NCBI GenBank assembly: GCA_964448115.1
Contig: CAYUVA010000061.1
Location: 1-21,283 of the forward strand
DNA: 21,283 bases
Direction of reading: 5' to 3'
From: CAYUVA01 sp964448115 [NCBI: uncultured bacterium]
GTDB taxonomy: Bacteria > CAYUVA01
Shown here: positions 13,752-21,283 of the stretch, piece by piece
Position numbering within the stretch: position 1 is the first letter of the stretch
Layout of the letters: each line of letters starts with the position of its first letter
Notes under the pieces: generated by a model
The model's database searches: none
What the model was told of the DNA's origin: nothing
Seen by the model: only the letters and a program-made list of their open reading frames with translations
Position numbers and translations under genes: made by a program

Positions 13752-13997
13752 TTATCCCGATATGCAATGCATCGTTGTTGATTCGGTGTAGTTCTTGTGC
13801 ACGGTGAGGTCGCGCATGTCGCTTTCGGATATCTCTTGCAAGATCTCTTCTGGCCAGTCATCATCGGTAACATAGCGCGGATTTTCCTTGAATTCTGCAT
13901 AGTTGAAATACGAAAAGTCCAATCCACATCTGACCATTTCATTTATCAAATAACTAAAGCCGAGTCGCACCGATCTGGGGATGGGGTGATAGATTTT
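13752..13997 (-). pseudogene. Reverse-strand gene remnant, unknown family
   Basis: The 13726-14108 gap holds an open frame on the minus strand, from just after a TGA at 13998-14000 to a stop at 13752. Its translation looks like real protein: HPIPRSVRLGFSYLINEM, then FNYAEFKENPRYVTDDDW and ESDMRDLTVHKNY. Only a weak GTG start (13970) without a ribosome binding site is available, and the protein-like text begins before it. I read it as the C-terminal end of a larger gene that has lost its front. I do not recognise the family. The rest of the gap (13998-14095) shows AT-rich sequence, probably containing the promoter of the next gene. Confidence 0.35.
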
Positions 13998-14095
13998 TCA
14001 TTTTTAATCCATGTAGGGCTTGCATTCGCTTTTTTAATATGGTAACTTTGCTTCAAGACTCTTGGTTAATATGTTATATGAACCTGAAATCATAA

Positions 14096-14101
14096 GGGAG
14101 G
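14096..14101 (+). promoter_or_regulatory. Ribosome binding site of the FN3 lipoprotein gene
   Basis: GGGAGG, 7 bases before the ATG at 14109; supports this start and its lipoprotein signal. Confidence 0.7.
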
Positions 14102-14108
14102 ATGACTT

Positions 14109-15872
14109 ATGAAACTGCTCACGAAGTACTGGTTTGTCCTTGTCCTGGTTGGTCTTCTCACCACCGGGCTGATCCTTATCGGCTGCGGTGATGATGACGA
14201 CGGAGATGATAAGGATATCGGCGATCCCACGAAGATGGATGTCAAGATCGAGGTTACTAGCTCCGATGGCACAGCTACTTTTTGGGAGAACGAGAGTGAG
14301 GCTAAATTCGAGGTTCTGGTTCTCAATGGTGAAACTCAAGAGGCAGCCGGTGGAGTCAAGGTCGTTTACTATGATGGTCCCAATATCGAGGGCTTCATTG
14401 TCGCCGATTCAGGCAACGAGTATGTCCCTGCGGTCGGTCTGTTCGACAGCATCGGCGGCGCAGGCGGCATTCTGAGCGCCTCAGCCAAGAGCGATCTTAT
14501 TCACCGGAACTTCAAGCGTGCAGAGGTCGGTGCAACCGACGAACCTACAAGCATCACCTTCGAGCTTACCCCTTCGACAACCACGCAGGCGCAGACCGAG
14601 CTGGTAACCGATGCTGAGATGATGGCTCGAATCCAGAGGCTCGCCACCGACTATCCCTTGATCTCCTGTGATGATACGAGTTATTATGCACAAACGGTGG
14701 ATCGAAGTGGATTCGACACCATAACCTCCTCAAGCCCAGGTGTAGCATTCTTCGTTTACAACGATGATAGCCGCATCCTGGTCGGCAAGTGGACCGGCAC
14801 CGGCGCTGGACAGGTGGTTGCCGAGGCGCAGGATCTCGCCGACCCGGAGGATCATTTCGATGTTTACAGCAACCTGGAGCCTAATGAGATCCCCGCATTT
14901 TTCCTGGAATTCAGCAACATTCCCTCGCTCACCGTTGATTTCCCAGTGGTGGTTGGAAATACGGTTACGCTCAGTTGGAGCGGCAGCGATGCGACCACTT
15001 ATGCAATCGGCAATATCGAGGATGCTACTATATGCCTGGATGGCAACTCTACATCTGACCTGGTATATAGCTACAAGATCACCCAGGCTGATGGAACGGT
15101 TGTTTACATCGACTGGACGCAGACCGATCAGACCGAGGTGGTACTGAACGATGTACCTGATGGCGAGTATGAGCTGCATGTCAAGGTCGATGACGAGGTG
15201 GTTAATAACACGGTCGAGGCACCGGTGGTTTACTTTGCTGTCGGTGGCGCACATACTTACATGCGCTGGATGTGTAACGATCCCGATGGAGATCCCCTGA
15301 CTTATGATATTCGCATGAAGGCTGGCTCAGCCCCCACAGGTGATGACCTGGTCGCCTCAGGGCTGCCCACCAACCAGTACGACCCCGGTGCTATGGAACC
15401 TTTCACCACCTATTACTGGCAGGTGGTGGCACTGGATAATCGCGGTGGCATAACCGATGGTCCGGTATGGTCATTCACCACCGGCGCTGCTGGTGGAGTC
15501 GGCGCTGCCTATGAGCAGACCGGTTCTTATGCAGCGGTCAAGGTGAACCAGGGCTTGAAGGATCGCACCTGGAGACAGAAGATCAAGGACTTCTACACCA
15601 ATATTCTCAACACCTGGCGCAGACCGCAGGTCAAGAATATCAAGGCAAGTGCCGACAAGATAGGTGCTCTCGATGCTACAAAGATAAATAACTCGGTAGA
15701 ATTGAATGGACAAAAGCTGGAATGGATGCGCTCAAGCCAGTTGCAGGAGGTCAACAACCTCAAGTATAGCGAGGTCGATGCCTGCGGAGACGGCTACGAG
15801 AACAACCCGCCTAACCCGCCGAGCGATCCTTATCCGCCGGATGGCGCTACCGATGTTTATCCCAACCAGTAG
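14109..15872 (+). CDS. Secreted lipoprotein with Asp-rich tether and FN3-type domain, C-terminus cut inside a domain (587 aa)
   Basis: Lipoprotein signal with lipobox LIGC, lipidated Cys26, followed by an acidic tether (GDDDDGDDKD). Residues ~40-150 are an unassigned beta-rich region. Residues ~295-375 look like an Ig-like fold with a short strand pattern (TVTLSWSGSD and DGEYELHVKVDDE). Residues ~380-460 are a fibronectin-III-like half: MRWMCNDPDGDPLTYDI, TTYYWQVVALDNRGG, GPVWSFTTG. A basic stretch (~475-560) follows, and the protein ends with NPPSDPYPPDGATDVYPNQ, which is how this FN3 type normally begins; the rest is absent. Probably surface-exposed and structural or adhesive. The cut end may come from deletion between repeats. 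No neighbour indicates a substrate. Confidence 0.85.
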   Translation: MKLLTKYWFVLVLVGLLTTGLILIGCGDDDDGDDKDIGDPTKMDVKIEVTSSDGTATFWENESEAKFEVLVLNGETQEAAGGVKVVYYDGPNIEGFIVADSGNEYVPAVGLFDSIGGAGGILSASAKSDLIHRNFKRAEVGATDEPTSITFELTPSTTTQAQTELVTDAEMMARIQRLATDYPLISCDDTSYYAQTVDRSGFDTITSSSPGVAFFVYNDDSRILVGKWTGTGAGQVVAEAQDLADPEDHFDVYSNLEPNEIPAFFLEFSNIPSLTVDFPVVVGNTVTLSWSGSDATTYAIGNIEDATICLDGNSTSDLVYSYKITQADGTVVYIDWTQTDQTEVVLNDVPDGEYELHVKVDDEVVNNTVEAPVVYFAVGGAHTYMRWMCNDPDGDPLTYDIRMKAGSAPTGDDLVASGLPTNQYDPGAMEPFTTYYWQVVALDNRGGITDGPVWSFTTGAAGGVGAAYEQTGSYAAVKVNQGLKDRTWRQKIKDFYTNILNTWRRPQVKNIKASADKIGALDATKINNSVELNGQKLEWMRSSQLQEVNNLKYSEVDACGDGYENNPPNPPSDPYPPDGATDVYPNQ

Positions 15873-15932
15873 TCTGGGGGAGGGTGTAATCAATATCCCG
15901 CCTTTGGTATGATAGGCTGGGATAGTTAATAA

Positions 15933-17687
15933 ATGACCGTTAAATCGCAAAAGCCCGGCAAGGGGATCATGGCTGGTCTCCTTGCCGGTTTACTTTTATT
16001 TGTATTCTTCTACTTCCTTTTGAACATCGGCACCCAGGAGGATGCCTTTATCTCGTTCCGTTATGCGGAGAACCTCGCATCAGGCAAGGGGCTTGTGTTC
16101 AATAAAGGTGAGAGAGAGGAGGGCTACTCGAATTTCCTTTGGGTTATCCTGCTAGCAGCGGGCAGGACACTTGGGGCGCCGGTAAATGTAACCGCAAAGG
16201 TGCTGGGGCTTATTAGCGCCCTTATCACGCTGATCCTCGTATTTCGCCTGGAGCGACAGTTATCTGGGCGTTATGACTTTTTCACCCTGGTACCGATGCT
16301 TCTTTTAGCGAGTTGTTTTCCATACTCCAACTGGAGCTACACCGGGCTGGAGACCCCTTTTTATGTGCTCTTGCTGGTGGCAGGTGCTTATGGGTTGATC
16401 CGAGCCGGGCATAAGGGACAACCGGTCCATGGATTGTTTTATCTGCTTCTTGCAGCCTTGACCCGACCGGAGGGGGTGGCATACCTCTGCCTCGCTTTGG
16501 TGTATATCCTCTGGCGACCGCTGCTGGCATTGATAAAAGGGGATAAGAGAGCATTGCTATCGTGCATTCAAAGGCGAGATCTGGCTCTAATAATTGCAGT
16601 CATTGCTTTATTTCTCGGCTATCATGTATGGCATTACTCATATTTCGGGCATCTATTGCCCAATAGCTTCTACTCCAAGACCAGCGTTCACAAGCTGCAC
16701 GACATGAGCAAGGGGCTTGAATATCTCGCCTATAATGGAGTCAAGCTCAACCTGCACTGGCTGCTGCTGGTCATGCTGCCTGCGCTTGCGCTTGGCTTGC
16801 GGAAATTCAATGCTTTGTTGCTGATGTTTGTTGGCTTCAACATCTTCTACACCATTTATGTGGGAGGCGATTACCTTCCCTTCAGCCGTTTCATGCTTCC
16901 CTCGCTCCCCTTTTTGTTTCTGCTGTTCGTGCGGGCGCTACGGCTTTATCCCAAGATGATACGGGCGAGTATTGTTCGACCATCACGGTTACGATTGGCT
17001 GCAATGTTTCTATCTTGTGCCTTGATCATCGGGAACTACGGCTATACAAACCATGTGCACTGGCTAGTCGGGGGGAGGATCTACTGGCAATGGACAAAGA
17101 TATTGCTCAAGCAGCCGACTGTTATCATCGACAAGCTCAAGGTTTGGTTGATCGATCCCGCAGAGTATCATCCATTCGCTCTGTTCGGATTGTGGCTTAA
17201 GGAGCAATTTCCTGGTGACAATGTGATCGCCAGCGAGGGTTGCGGCGCCATGGCATACTACTCGAAGCACAGATACCTTGACTTCGCCGGGCTTATGCGC
17301 CGAGATATCGCGCTCAATATGCATGGTAACTATGGCTTGAAGTCATTTTCCGATCACAAATACATCCTAAGGCAAGAGCCGGATGTCATACTCGGATTGG
17401 AGGGGCTTGACCTGTTCAGCTCCGACTATTTTCTGGGGTTCTATGCAGATCCTGAATTCCACGCCCATTATCGTCCCTACAAGGCGATATACATCGACCA
17501 TTACTTTGATCCCACCAGAGATTTGTATCGTCTAATGTGGATCGTTTTTGTTCGTGGTCGGGGTATGCCGAATCTGCCAAAAGACTACATTTCCTATCTT
17601 AGAACGTTTGCCGAGGACAAGGAGAATACGGTAATAATAAGATCGGTCTCGCCGGACTACGAGACCCTGAAGCTGCTGGTGGAATGA
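15933..17687 (+). CDS. GT-C fold membrane glycosyltransferase, polyprenyl-phosphate-sugar type (584 aa)
   Basis: Multi-spanning membrane protein. TM1 is about residues 11-31; it is followed by the first extracytoplasmic loop with [18 protein letters not shown] and the sequence [18 protein letters not shown], the hallmark of GT-C enzymes related to AftB/ZomB-like and ArnT/PMT-like glycosyltransferases. The acidic pair E36-D37 is in the place of the catalytic Asp of that loop. A second family mark is [15 protein letters not shown]. Such enzymes move a sugar from a polyprenyl-phosphate donor to an outside acceptor. The C-terminal third, after ~residue 420, is soluble ([19 protein letters not shown]). 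The start at 15933 has a poor ribosome binding site; ATG 15969 is a possible alternative. It overlaps the next gene by 4 bases (ATGA), so both are one unit. Acceptor unknown; the many Thr-rich linkers here are an attractive but unproven target. Confidence 0.85.
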   Translation: MTVKSQKPGKGIMAGLLAGLLLFVFFYFLLNIGTQEDAFISFRYAENLASGKGLVFNKGEREEGYSNFLWVILLAAGRTLGAPVNVTAKVLGLISALITLILVFRLERQLSGRYDFFTLVPMLLLASCFPYSNWSYTGLETPFYVLLLVAGAYGLIRAGHKGQPVHGLFYLLLAALTRPEGVAYLCLALVYILWRPLLALIKGDKRALLSCIQRRDLALIIAVIALFLGYHVWHYSYFGHLLPNSFYSKTSVHKLHDMSKGLEYLAYNGVKLNLHWLLLVMLPALALGLRKFNALLLMFVGFNIFYTIYVGGDYLPFSRFMLPSLPFLFLLFVRALRLYPKMIRASIVRPSRLRLAAMFLSCALIIGNYGYTNHVHWLVGGRIYWQWTKILLKQPTVIIDKLKVWLIDPAEYHPFALFGLWLKEQFPGDNVIASEGCGAMAYYSKHRYLDFAGLMRRDIALNMHGNYGLKSFSDHKYILRQEPDVILGLEGLDLFSSDYFLGFYADPEFHAHYRPYKAIYIDHYFDPTRDLYRLMWIVFVRGRGMPNLPKDYISYLRTFAEDKENTVIIRSVSPDYETLKLLVE

Positions 17688-19558
17688 GTAATAGATTTGC
17701 CAGGTATTTGCATCATAAGCCGTTTCTTACCAGCAATCTTGTTTTGGTCTTCAGCCTTTGGGCATTGATACACCTTTATCCCCGGAGCTGCTATGCCTAC
17801 AAGCAAAGCGACTATCGCTTGTCAATAATCCGGGCGGGGGATCGTCTGGTGAACCTTCAGAGCGAGGATGGCGCCTGGGCTTACGAGGTAACCGACAGCT
17901 ATGTCTATGATGGCCATGCGGACTACAACATAACCGCCCAGGTGGCGATGGGGCTTTTGTATGCCTTTGTTACGGTGTCGGATATGCTATATCTACAGCG
18001 AGCCATGCGCTCCGGCGACCTGGTTATGGAAAGAGGGGGAGAGACGGGTGAACTGCTCGATTTCGGCGATATTATCTTTCTGATGACCCTGGGGGATCTA
18101 TCGGGAACACCTAGATACAAGCTGTATGCTCGCAACGCCTTAAACAACATCATCGAGACTCGATACCCGCAGCCAGGTATCTTGCTGGAAGAAGCATATA
18201 ACACAAACGAGCACATCAGCGCTGCTGTAAGTGAGGCAGCCTATGCAGCAGCCCTGTGCGGAAACCAGCTATATGCGAAAGGTCTGCTCCAAGACCACAA
18301 CCTTTGCCTTCTGAACCTGCAACGCCAAGATGGAGCTGTCAAAGGTGCATTTCTTAGCCGCAGAGGCGATGGTGAGCTTATCTATTACCTGCGCGATACA
18401 GCGGCTGCGATAAATACGTTGTATGCGATCTCCAAGACCGGCTATAAAGAGGCGATCGAGGCTGGTCGGGAGCTGATCTTTTTGGGCACGGACTTCGATA
18501 TCAGCCATCCGGGAGCGCTTCCTGCCGGCTATATCTACAATACAACCGATGATACCTGCGAGTACCTTCCCGAGCTTTATACCACCGAAGATCACGCCCG
18601 GCAGGCGCTCATATTCAACAGGCTGTCCGAGAAGGCTCTATCAGACAAGGCAGCCATACAGCTTTGTCGCACCCAGAGGAGCGAGTACGGCTACCAGGGC
18701 TGGTTTCAGCGGGATGATGACTGGGCAAGCGAGGCGGAGCTGATCGAGTACAGCACGGTCGATGCTTATGCTATTGGAGCCTTGACCGCTCGTATCTTGC
18801 TCAACGAACCACCTCAGATATATGTTGCTGGCTGGGTTGAAAGCGATATAAGCTCCGAGATGGGGGGCAAACTCGATTGCTTCGCTTATGTCTTCGACCC
18901 TGATGGCGATGATATCAAAGATGTCTGGTTGGCTGCCGAAGGCTCCGAGTTCCATTACAGCATCCCCCCTTATGACCAGCACCATAGCTTTTTCTGGCTC
19001 AAGGGCAGCCAGCGTGAGCTGAATATCCAAAGCGGTGGGGAGCCGGGGGATTACCTGCTCAAGATTTATGCGCAGGATAGCTTTGCTGCGGTGAGCGACC
19101 CCTGGCCATACCTGATCGTGCACAGCATGGAAGCGATGAAATACGATGGATACACGAAGCTGATGCCTGCCAATTTAACCTGGCAGGCGCTGTATGAACG
19201 GGCGGCATCGCCTAGCAACGGCTCTGAGCCACGCATCCTTGCCGCTGGCTACTTCGATACCACCATCCATGAGGGGATCGATGTTACTCTTGGCATACTT
19301 GCTGTAATTACCGACCCCAACGGCAGGGCTGATATCAACAAGGTAGAGGTGCTATACCAGGGAATGCCAACCGGTATAATGCTCCAGGATGATGGACAAA
19401 ACGGGGATCTCGGCATTCGCGACTCCATCTTCGGGATCAAGATACCGCTTAGAGGTGAGGATCTTATCGGCTTGGCTGGTAGTTACCTGCTTGAGATCAG
19501 GGCTTCCGATACATCGGGCAACACGAGCACCACCTGGCCTTACATAAACATTGAGTGA
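17684..19558 (+). CDS. Exported alpha/alpha-toroid protein with two C-terminal GGYW/WPYL domains (624 aa)
   Basis: Signal peptide or signal anchor at residues 15-38 (cut likely after SCYA). Residues ~40-370 have helical hairpins with Q-x-x-D-G turns: LQSEDGAW (58-65), LQRQDGA (212-218) and an [13 protein letters not shown] version near the end. This matches the alpha/alpha toroid of the squalene-cyclase/prenyltransferase clan; similar toroids exist in secreted polysaccharide enzymes, so I do not assign a reaction. Residues 376-479 and 515-624 are two GGYW/WPYL domains, the second almost identical in its core ([12 protein letters not shown]) to the domain at the left edge of the window (VEIYYDGIPTGI). 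It is translated with the upstream glycosyltransferase gene through ATGA overlap. Likely a periplasmic or surface protein of the same system as the other GGYW/WPYL proteins. Full length with tandem stops TGATGA. Confidence 0.83.
   Translation: MSNRFARYLHHKPFLTSNLVLVFSLWALIHLYPRSCYAYKQSDYRLSIIRAGDRLVNLQSEDGAWAYEVTDSYVYDGHADYNITAQVAMGLLYAFVTVSDMLYLQRAMRSGDLVMERGGETGELLDFGDIIFLMTLGDLSGTPRYKLYARNALNNIIETRYPQPGILLEEAYNTNEHISAAVSEAAYAAALCGNQLYAKGLLQDHNLCLLNLQRQDGAVKGAFLSRRGDGELIYYLRDTAAAINTLYAISKTGYKEAIEAGRELIFLGTDFDISHPGALPAGYIYNTTDDTCEYLPELYTTEDHARQALIFNRLSEKALSDKAAIQLCRTQRSEYGYQGWFQRDDDWASEAELIEYSTVDAYAIGALTARILLNEPPQIYVAGWVESDISSEMGGKLDCFAYVFDPDGDDIKDVWLAAEGSEFHYSIPPYDQHHSFFWLKGSQRELNIQSGGEPGDYLLKIYAQDSFAAVSDPWPYLIVHSMEAMKYDGYTKLMPANLTWQALYERAASPSNGSEPRILAAGYFDTTIHEGIDVTLGILAVITDPNGRADINKVEVLYQGMPTGIMLQDDGQNGDLGIRDSIFGIKIPLRGEDLIGLAGSYLLEIRASDTSGNTSTTWPYINIE
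18809..19120 (+). repeat. GGYW/WPYL domain, first copy in the toroid protein
   Basis: Residues 376-479. [48 protein letters not shown] and DPWPYLIV. The central strand is divergent and lacks TG. Confidence 0.75.
19226..19555 (+). repeat. GGYW/WPYL domain, C-terminal copy in the toroid protein
   Basis: Residues 515-624. [58 protein letters not shown] and TWPYINIE. One of the clearest copies and a good query sequence. Confidence 0.8.
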
Positions 19559-19564
19559 TGAGGT

Positions 19565-19801
19565 TTGAGGCTTAAGGCTAATACAGTTCGCTGGATTCCC
19601 TTCTTTCCCGTTGCTCGTGGTGCGTTTAGCTTGCTACATGTTTTAATGACTAAGCCTGATAAAGCAGCAAATTTCATCGCCGAGTCAAAAGCACTCGGCT
19701 TCAATACCTTGCGGGTTTTTGCTGGATTATGTGGCATGACGAATATATGGGATGTTCTCCTAATTGAATCTGCAGGGAAAAATGTATATTACTTACCGTA
19801 G
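19565..19801 (+). pseudogene. Glycosidase-like N-terminal scrap
   Basis: A TTG start just after the toroid gene, without a clear ribosome binding site, opens 78 codons. The stretch KALGFNTLRVFAGL and the preceding SLLHVL resemble the first turns of TIM-barrel cellulase-like glycosidases, where GFNxVRVF is the end of the first strand pair. Nothing that follows could complete the barrel. It reads as a broken gene end; a small real protein cannot be excluded. Confidence 0.3.
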
Positions 19802-19832
19802 CTAAACAGCAACAAGAGTTTAAGTATTAAAG

Positions 19833-20710
19833 ATGCCACGATACGAGAAAATTCTGTTCCTCAATCCGATTGTCTGGCTTAATGGGAAAAAACATGCGCA
19901 TTATTATCGGAATTGGTGCGGAGGGGAGACACCTGGTTCCATTGCCTTCCCGCCGATAGACCTGGTCAGTGCAGCCACTTTACTTAGATCAGAAGGATTC
20001 AATGTTGCTCTTATCGATGCTAATGCCATGCATCTTAGTCAAAGGGAGATGATTGGAAAAATAATTGATTTTGAGCCTGACCTGCTCGCAGTACCATCAG
20101 CCTGGGGAAGTTTTACTTATGATATCAAGCTATTTGAGTCGGTGAAAAAAGAGTTACCTGAAACGGCAATAGCTTTATCCGGTCCGGTGGAAAAAATACG
20201 ACCAGAGAGCAGGGTATCATGGCGGTTTCCTTGACGAAGAAAGCGGGAATGGAGGTTGCTGGCTCATTTATCTTAGGGCTTCCTGGTGAAGATTATGACG
20301 GGTTTAGTGAGATAATGAAATTCGCCATGGAGCTGGATCTCGATTATGCGCAATTCCAAGGCATGATCGCCCTGACAGGAACAACCCTTTACGAGGCACA
20401 TGGCCTGGCAAAGAATCTGGAGTCTTTCATGCTTACACGCTGGATGAACTTGGTTGATGAATTAACTGAAGAACTGAGCGCTGGTCAGATATGGAGAAAG
20501 TTTTGGCGCGGCTATGTAAAGTATTACCTTGGAGCAAGATTCATCGGCAGCCCTCTCCCCAGCCCTCTCCCAGCGGGAGAGGGAGCAGATTTATTGATGC
20601 TATTGTCTGCACCAAAGCCAAGGAAAGTAGAGACTCTCAGTCCCCTCATCGCTGCGATAGACAAACTCCAGAAGGAAACTAGCGGGATCAATTCCCGAAG
20701 AGATCGATAG
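19833..20710 (+). pseudogene. B12-binding radical SAM gene with its catalytic middle deleted
   Basis: The first part (19833 to ~20185) encodes a cobalamin-binding-type N-terminal domain: ILFLNPIV, the segment FPPIDLVSAATLL, VALIDANAM, LLAVPSAWGSF and IALSGP. The second part is in another frame and opens at about 20189 (GKNTTREQGIMAVSLTKKAGM, then EVAGSFILGLPGE, and AQFQGMIALTGTTLYE), which is the C-terminal half of radical SAM proteins in this family. The junction therefore sits at 20181-20192, with a frame change. The central radical SAM region with CxxxCxxC is absent. The last ~60 codons include the hairpin repeat at 20563-20583, so the tail is also not original. ATG at 20219 is a poor start inside the remaining part. 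I take the whole as a pseudogene. Confidence 0.7.
20563..20583. repeat. REP-like hairpin CCCTCTCCC / GGGAGAGGG
   Basis: Perfect 9-bp stem with a 3-base loop (AGC), preceded by a second CCCTCTCCCC at 20551-20560. It is the common intergenic palindrome whose translation gives LPSPLPAGEG. It lies inside the end of the radical SAM remnant, 17 bases from the end of the convergent gene, where it may serve as a bidirectional terminator. Confidence 0.6.
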
Positions 20711-21283
20711 TGGCTCTGATAAGCTAGCTGTTAGGGTGAATATTCCTTCGCCCTGGTAAAAACCCAGGAACACTCCAGTGTTCATGCCCTCAAAGAGGAT
20801 CTCAACCTCGCCATCGCTTACCTGTGCTTGAGGGTTGGAGACTAGGGCTATTATCTGCAATCTGCCACCATTATGGCTTGATACATAAGTGTCCCAGTAG
20901 CCACCTAGTAGAATGACCGGCAAGACCTGGATAGTTGGTGTTGCAGTGGGCGTTGTGGTTGGTGTAATCGAAGGTGAAGGAGTATTGCTTGGCAATTCGG
21001 TTGGAGTTGTGCTAGGTAGGTGGGTTGCTGTGTGGGTTGGAGTCGAGGAGAAAGATGCGGTTGGGGTTGAGGTTGCAAGCATGGTGGCGGTCGGCGTGGA
21101 GGAAACAATTGGGGTTGCGGTAGCGGATGCGGTAGATGTTGGCGTTATACTCGGAGTCATAGTCGGCGAGTTGGTCCCGGTCATGGTTGGCGTGGCGCTA
21201 TCGGTGTAGCTGGGGGTGCTTGTGGGGCTGTTGGAGGGGGTGAATGTTGGGGTAGTCGAAGGGGTAGCTGTCGGCAAAGATGT
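20600..21283 (-). CDS. C-terminal part of a Thr/Pro-linker protein ending in a GGYW/WPYL domain (5' part beyond the right edge)
   Basis: The minus-strand frame is open to the window edge, so only the last ~227 codons are seen; the apparent TTG start near 21277 is an internal Leu. The first ~115 residues are a long Thr/Pro/Ser stalk (TPSNSPTSTP, TPTATPT), like the linkers in the giant protein but on the other strand. Then comes one GGYW/WPYL domain: VILLGGYWDT, NGGRLQIIALVSNP, VEILFEGMNTGV, SFLLEFVYRSDEG and FPWLW. The end is slightly divergent (FPWLWC instead of WPYL). The gene runs convergent to, and overlaps by 111 bases, the 3' end of the radical SAM pseudogene. Likely a secreted surface protein; its N-terminal function cannot be known here. 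Confidence 0.8.
   Translation of the reverse strand, partial: TSLPTATPSTTPTFTPSNSPTSTPSYTDSATPTMTGTNSPTMTPSITPTSTASATATPIVSSTPTATMLATSTPTASFSSTPTHTATHLPSTTPTELPSNTPSPSITPTTTPTATPTIQVLPVILLGGYWDTYVSSHNGGRLQIIALVSNPQAQVSDGEVEILFEGMNTGVFLGFYQGEGIFTLTASLSEPLSISSGIDPASFLLEFVYRSDEGTESLYFPWLWCRQ
20936..21283 (-). repeat. Thr/Pro linker 7 (minus strand)
   Basis: About 115 residues of TP, TPS and TAT units, reading on the + strand as GGTTGGxGT-type words. It is the longest linker in the window and in inverted orientation to those in the giant gene. Confidence 0.85.

Noticed and set aside
14730-15254. 174-codon minus-strand open frame
   Set aside because: Antisense of the well-supported lipoprotein gene; caused by high-GC codon pattern.

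Overview
The window is a piece of an uncultured-type bacterial genome dominated by very large, secreted, multidomain surface proteins whose modules are joined by Thr/Pro-rich linkers (repeats of the TPTPT, TPTAT and TPSNT type). The inventory is diderm-like: signal peptides, a lipoprotein with an Asp-rich tether, a CstA carbon-starvation permease, a GT-C membrane glycosyltransferase and a B12-binding/radical SAM remnant. No rRNA, tRNA or CRISPR is present and I cannot name a phylum with confidence; giant proteins with such linkers and PQQ-like propellers are common in candidate phyla and Chloroflexi.

Layout. 3-599: 3' end of a propeller-type protein. 596-10444: one 3282-residue secreted mosaic protein (alpha/beta hydrolase of the CocE/S15 type, two copies of a novel-looking domain, a beta-helix, an InhA/MAM-like sandwich, an 8-bladed propeller, two more MAM-like sandwiches, a regulatory-like beta domain, a second 8-bladed propeller, another regulatory-like domain, and a last copy of the novel domain). 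10455-11276: exported thioredoxin-like/TPR protein, apparently in the same operon. 11277-12021: non-coding repeat cluster with palindromic and MITE-like units. 12022-13725: cstA. 13726-14108: non-coding, with a decayed reverse-strand fragment. 14109-15872: FN3-type lipoprotein that stops inside a domain. 15933-17687 and 17684-19558: GT-C glycosyltransferase overlapping a secreted alpha/alpha-toroid protein. 19559-20710: decay zone with a glycosidase-like scrap and a B12/radical SAM gene that has lost its catalytic middle. 20600-21283 (minus): C-terminal end of another linker-rich protein running off the right edge.

The most interesting signal is a domain of roughly 90-130 residues that recurs at least seven times in four different proteins on both strands. 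It begins near a [LVI]xGG[YW] motif, has a central V-E-[IV]-x-[YF]-x-G-x-x-T-G strand, and ends with [YF]LLE[LIV]...WPYL. It is the last module in all four proteins that carry it, behind completely different N-terminal modules: a propeller, a hydrolase mosaic, an alpha/alpha toroid and a TP-rich stalk. It is a candidate for an undescribed C-terminal sorting, anchoring or cell-surface assembly module. A second theme is that base composition changes sharply inside single genes, suggesting the mosaic proteins were assembled from pieces of different origin.
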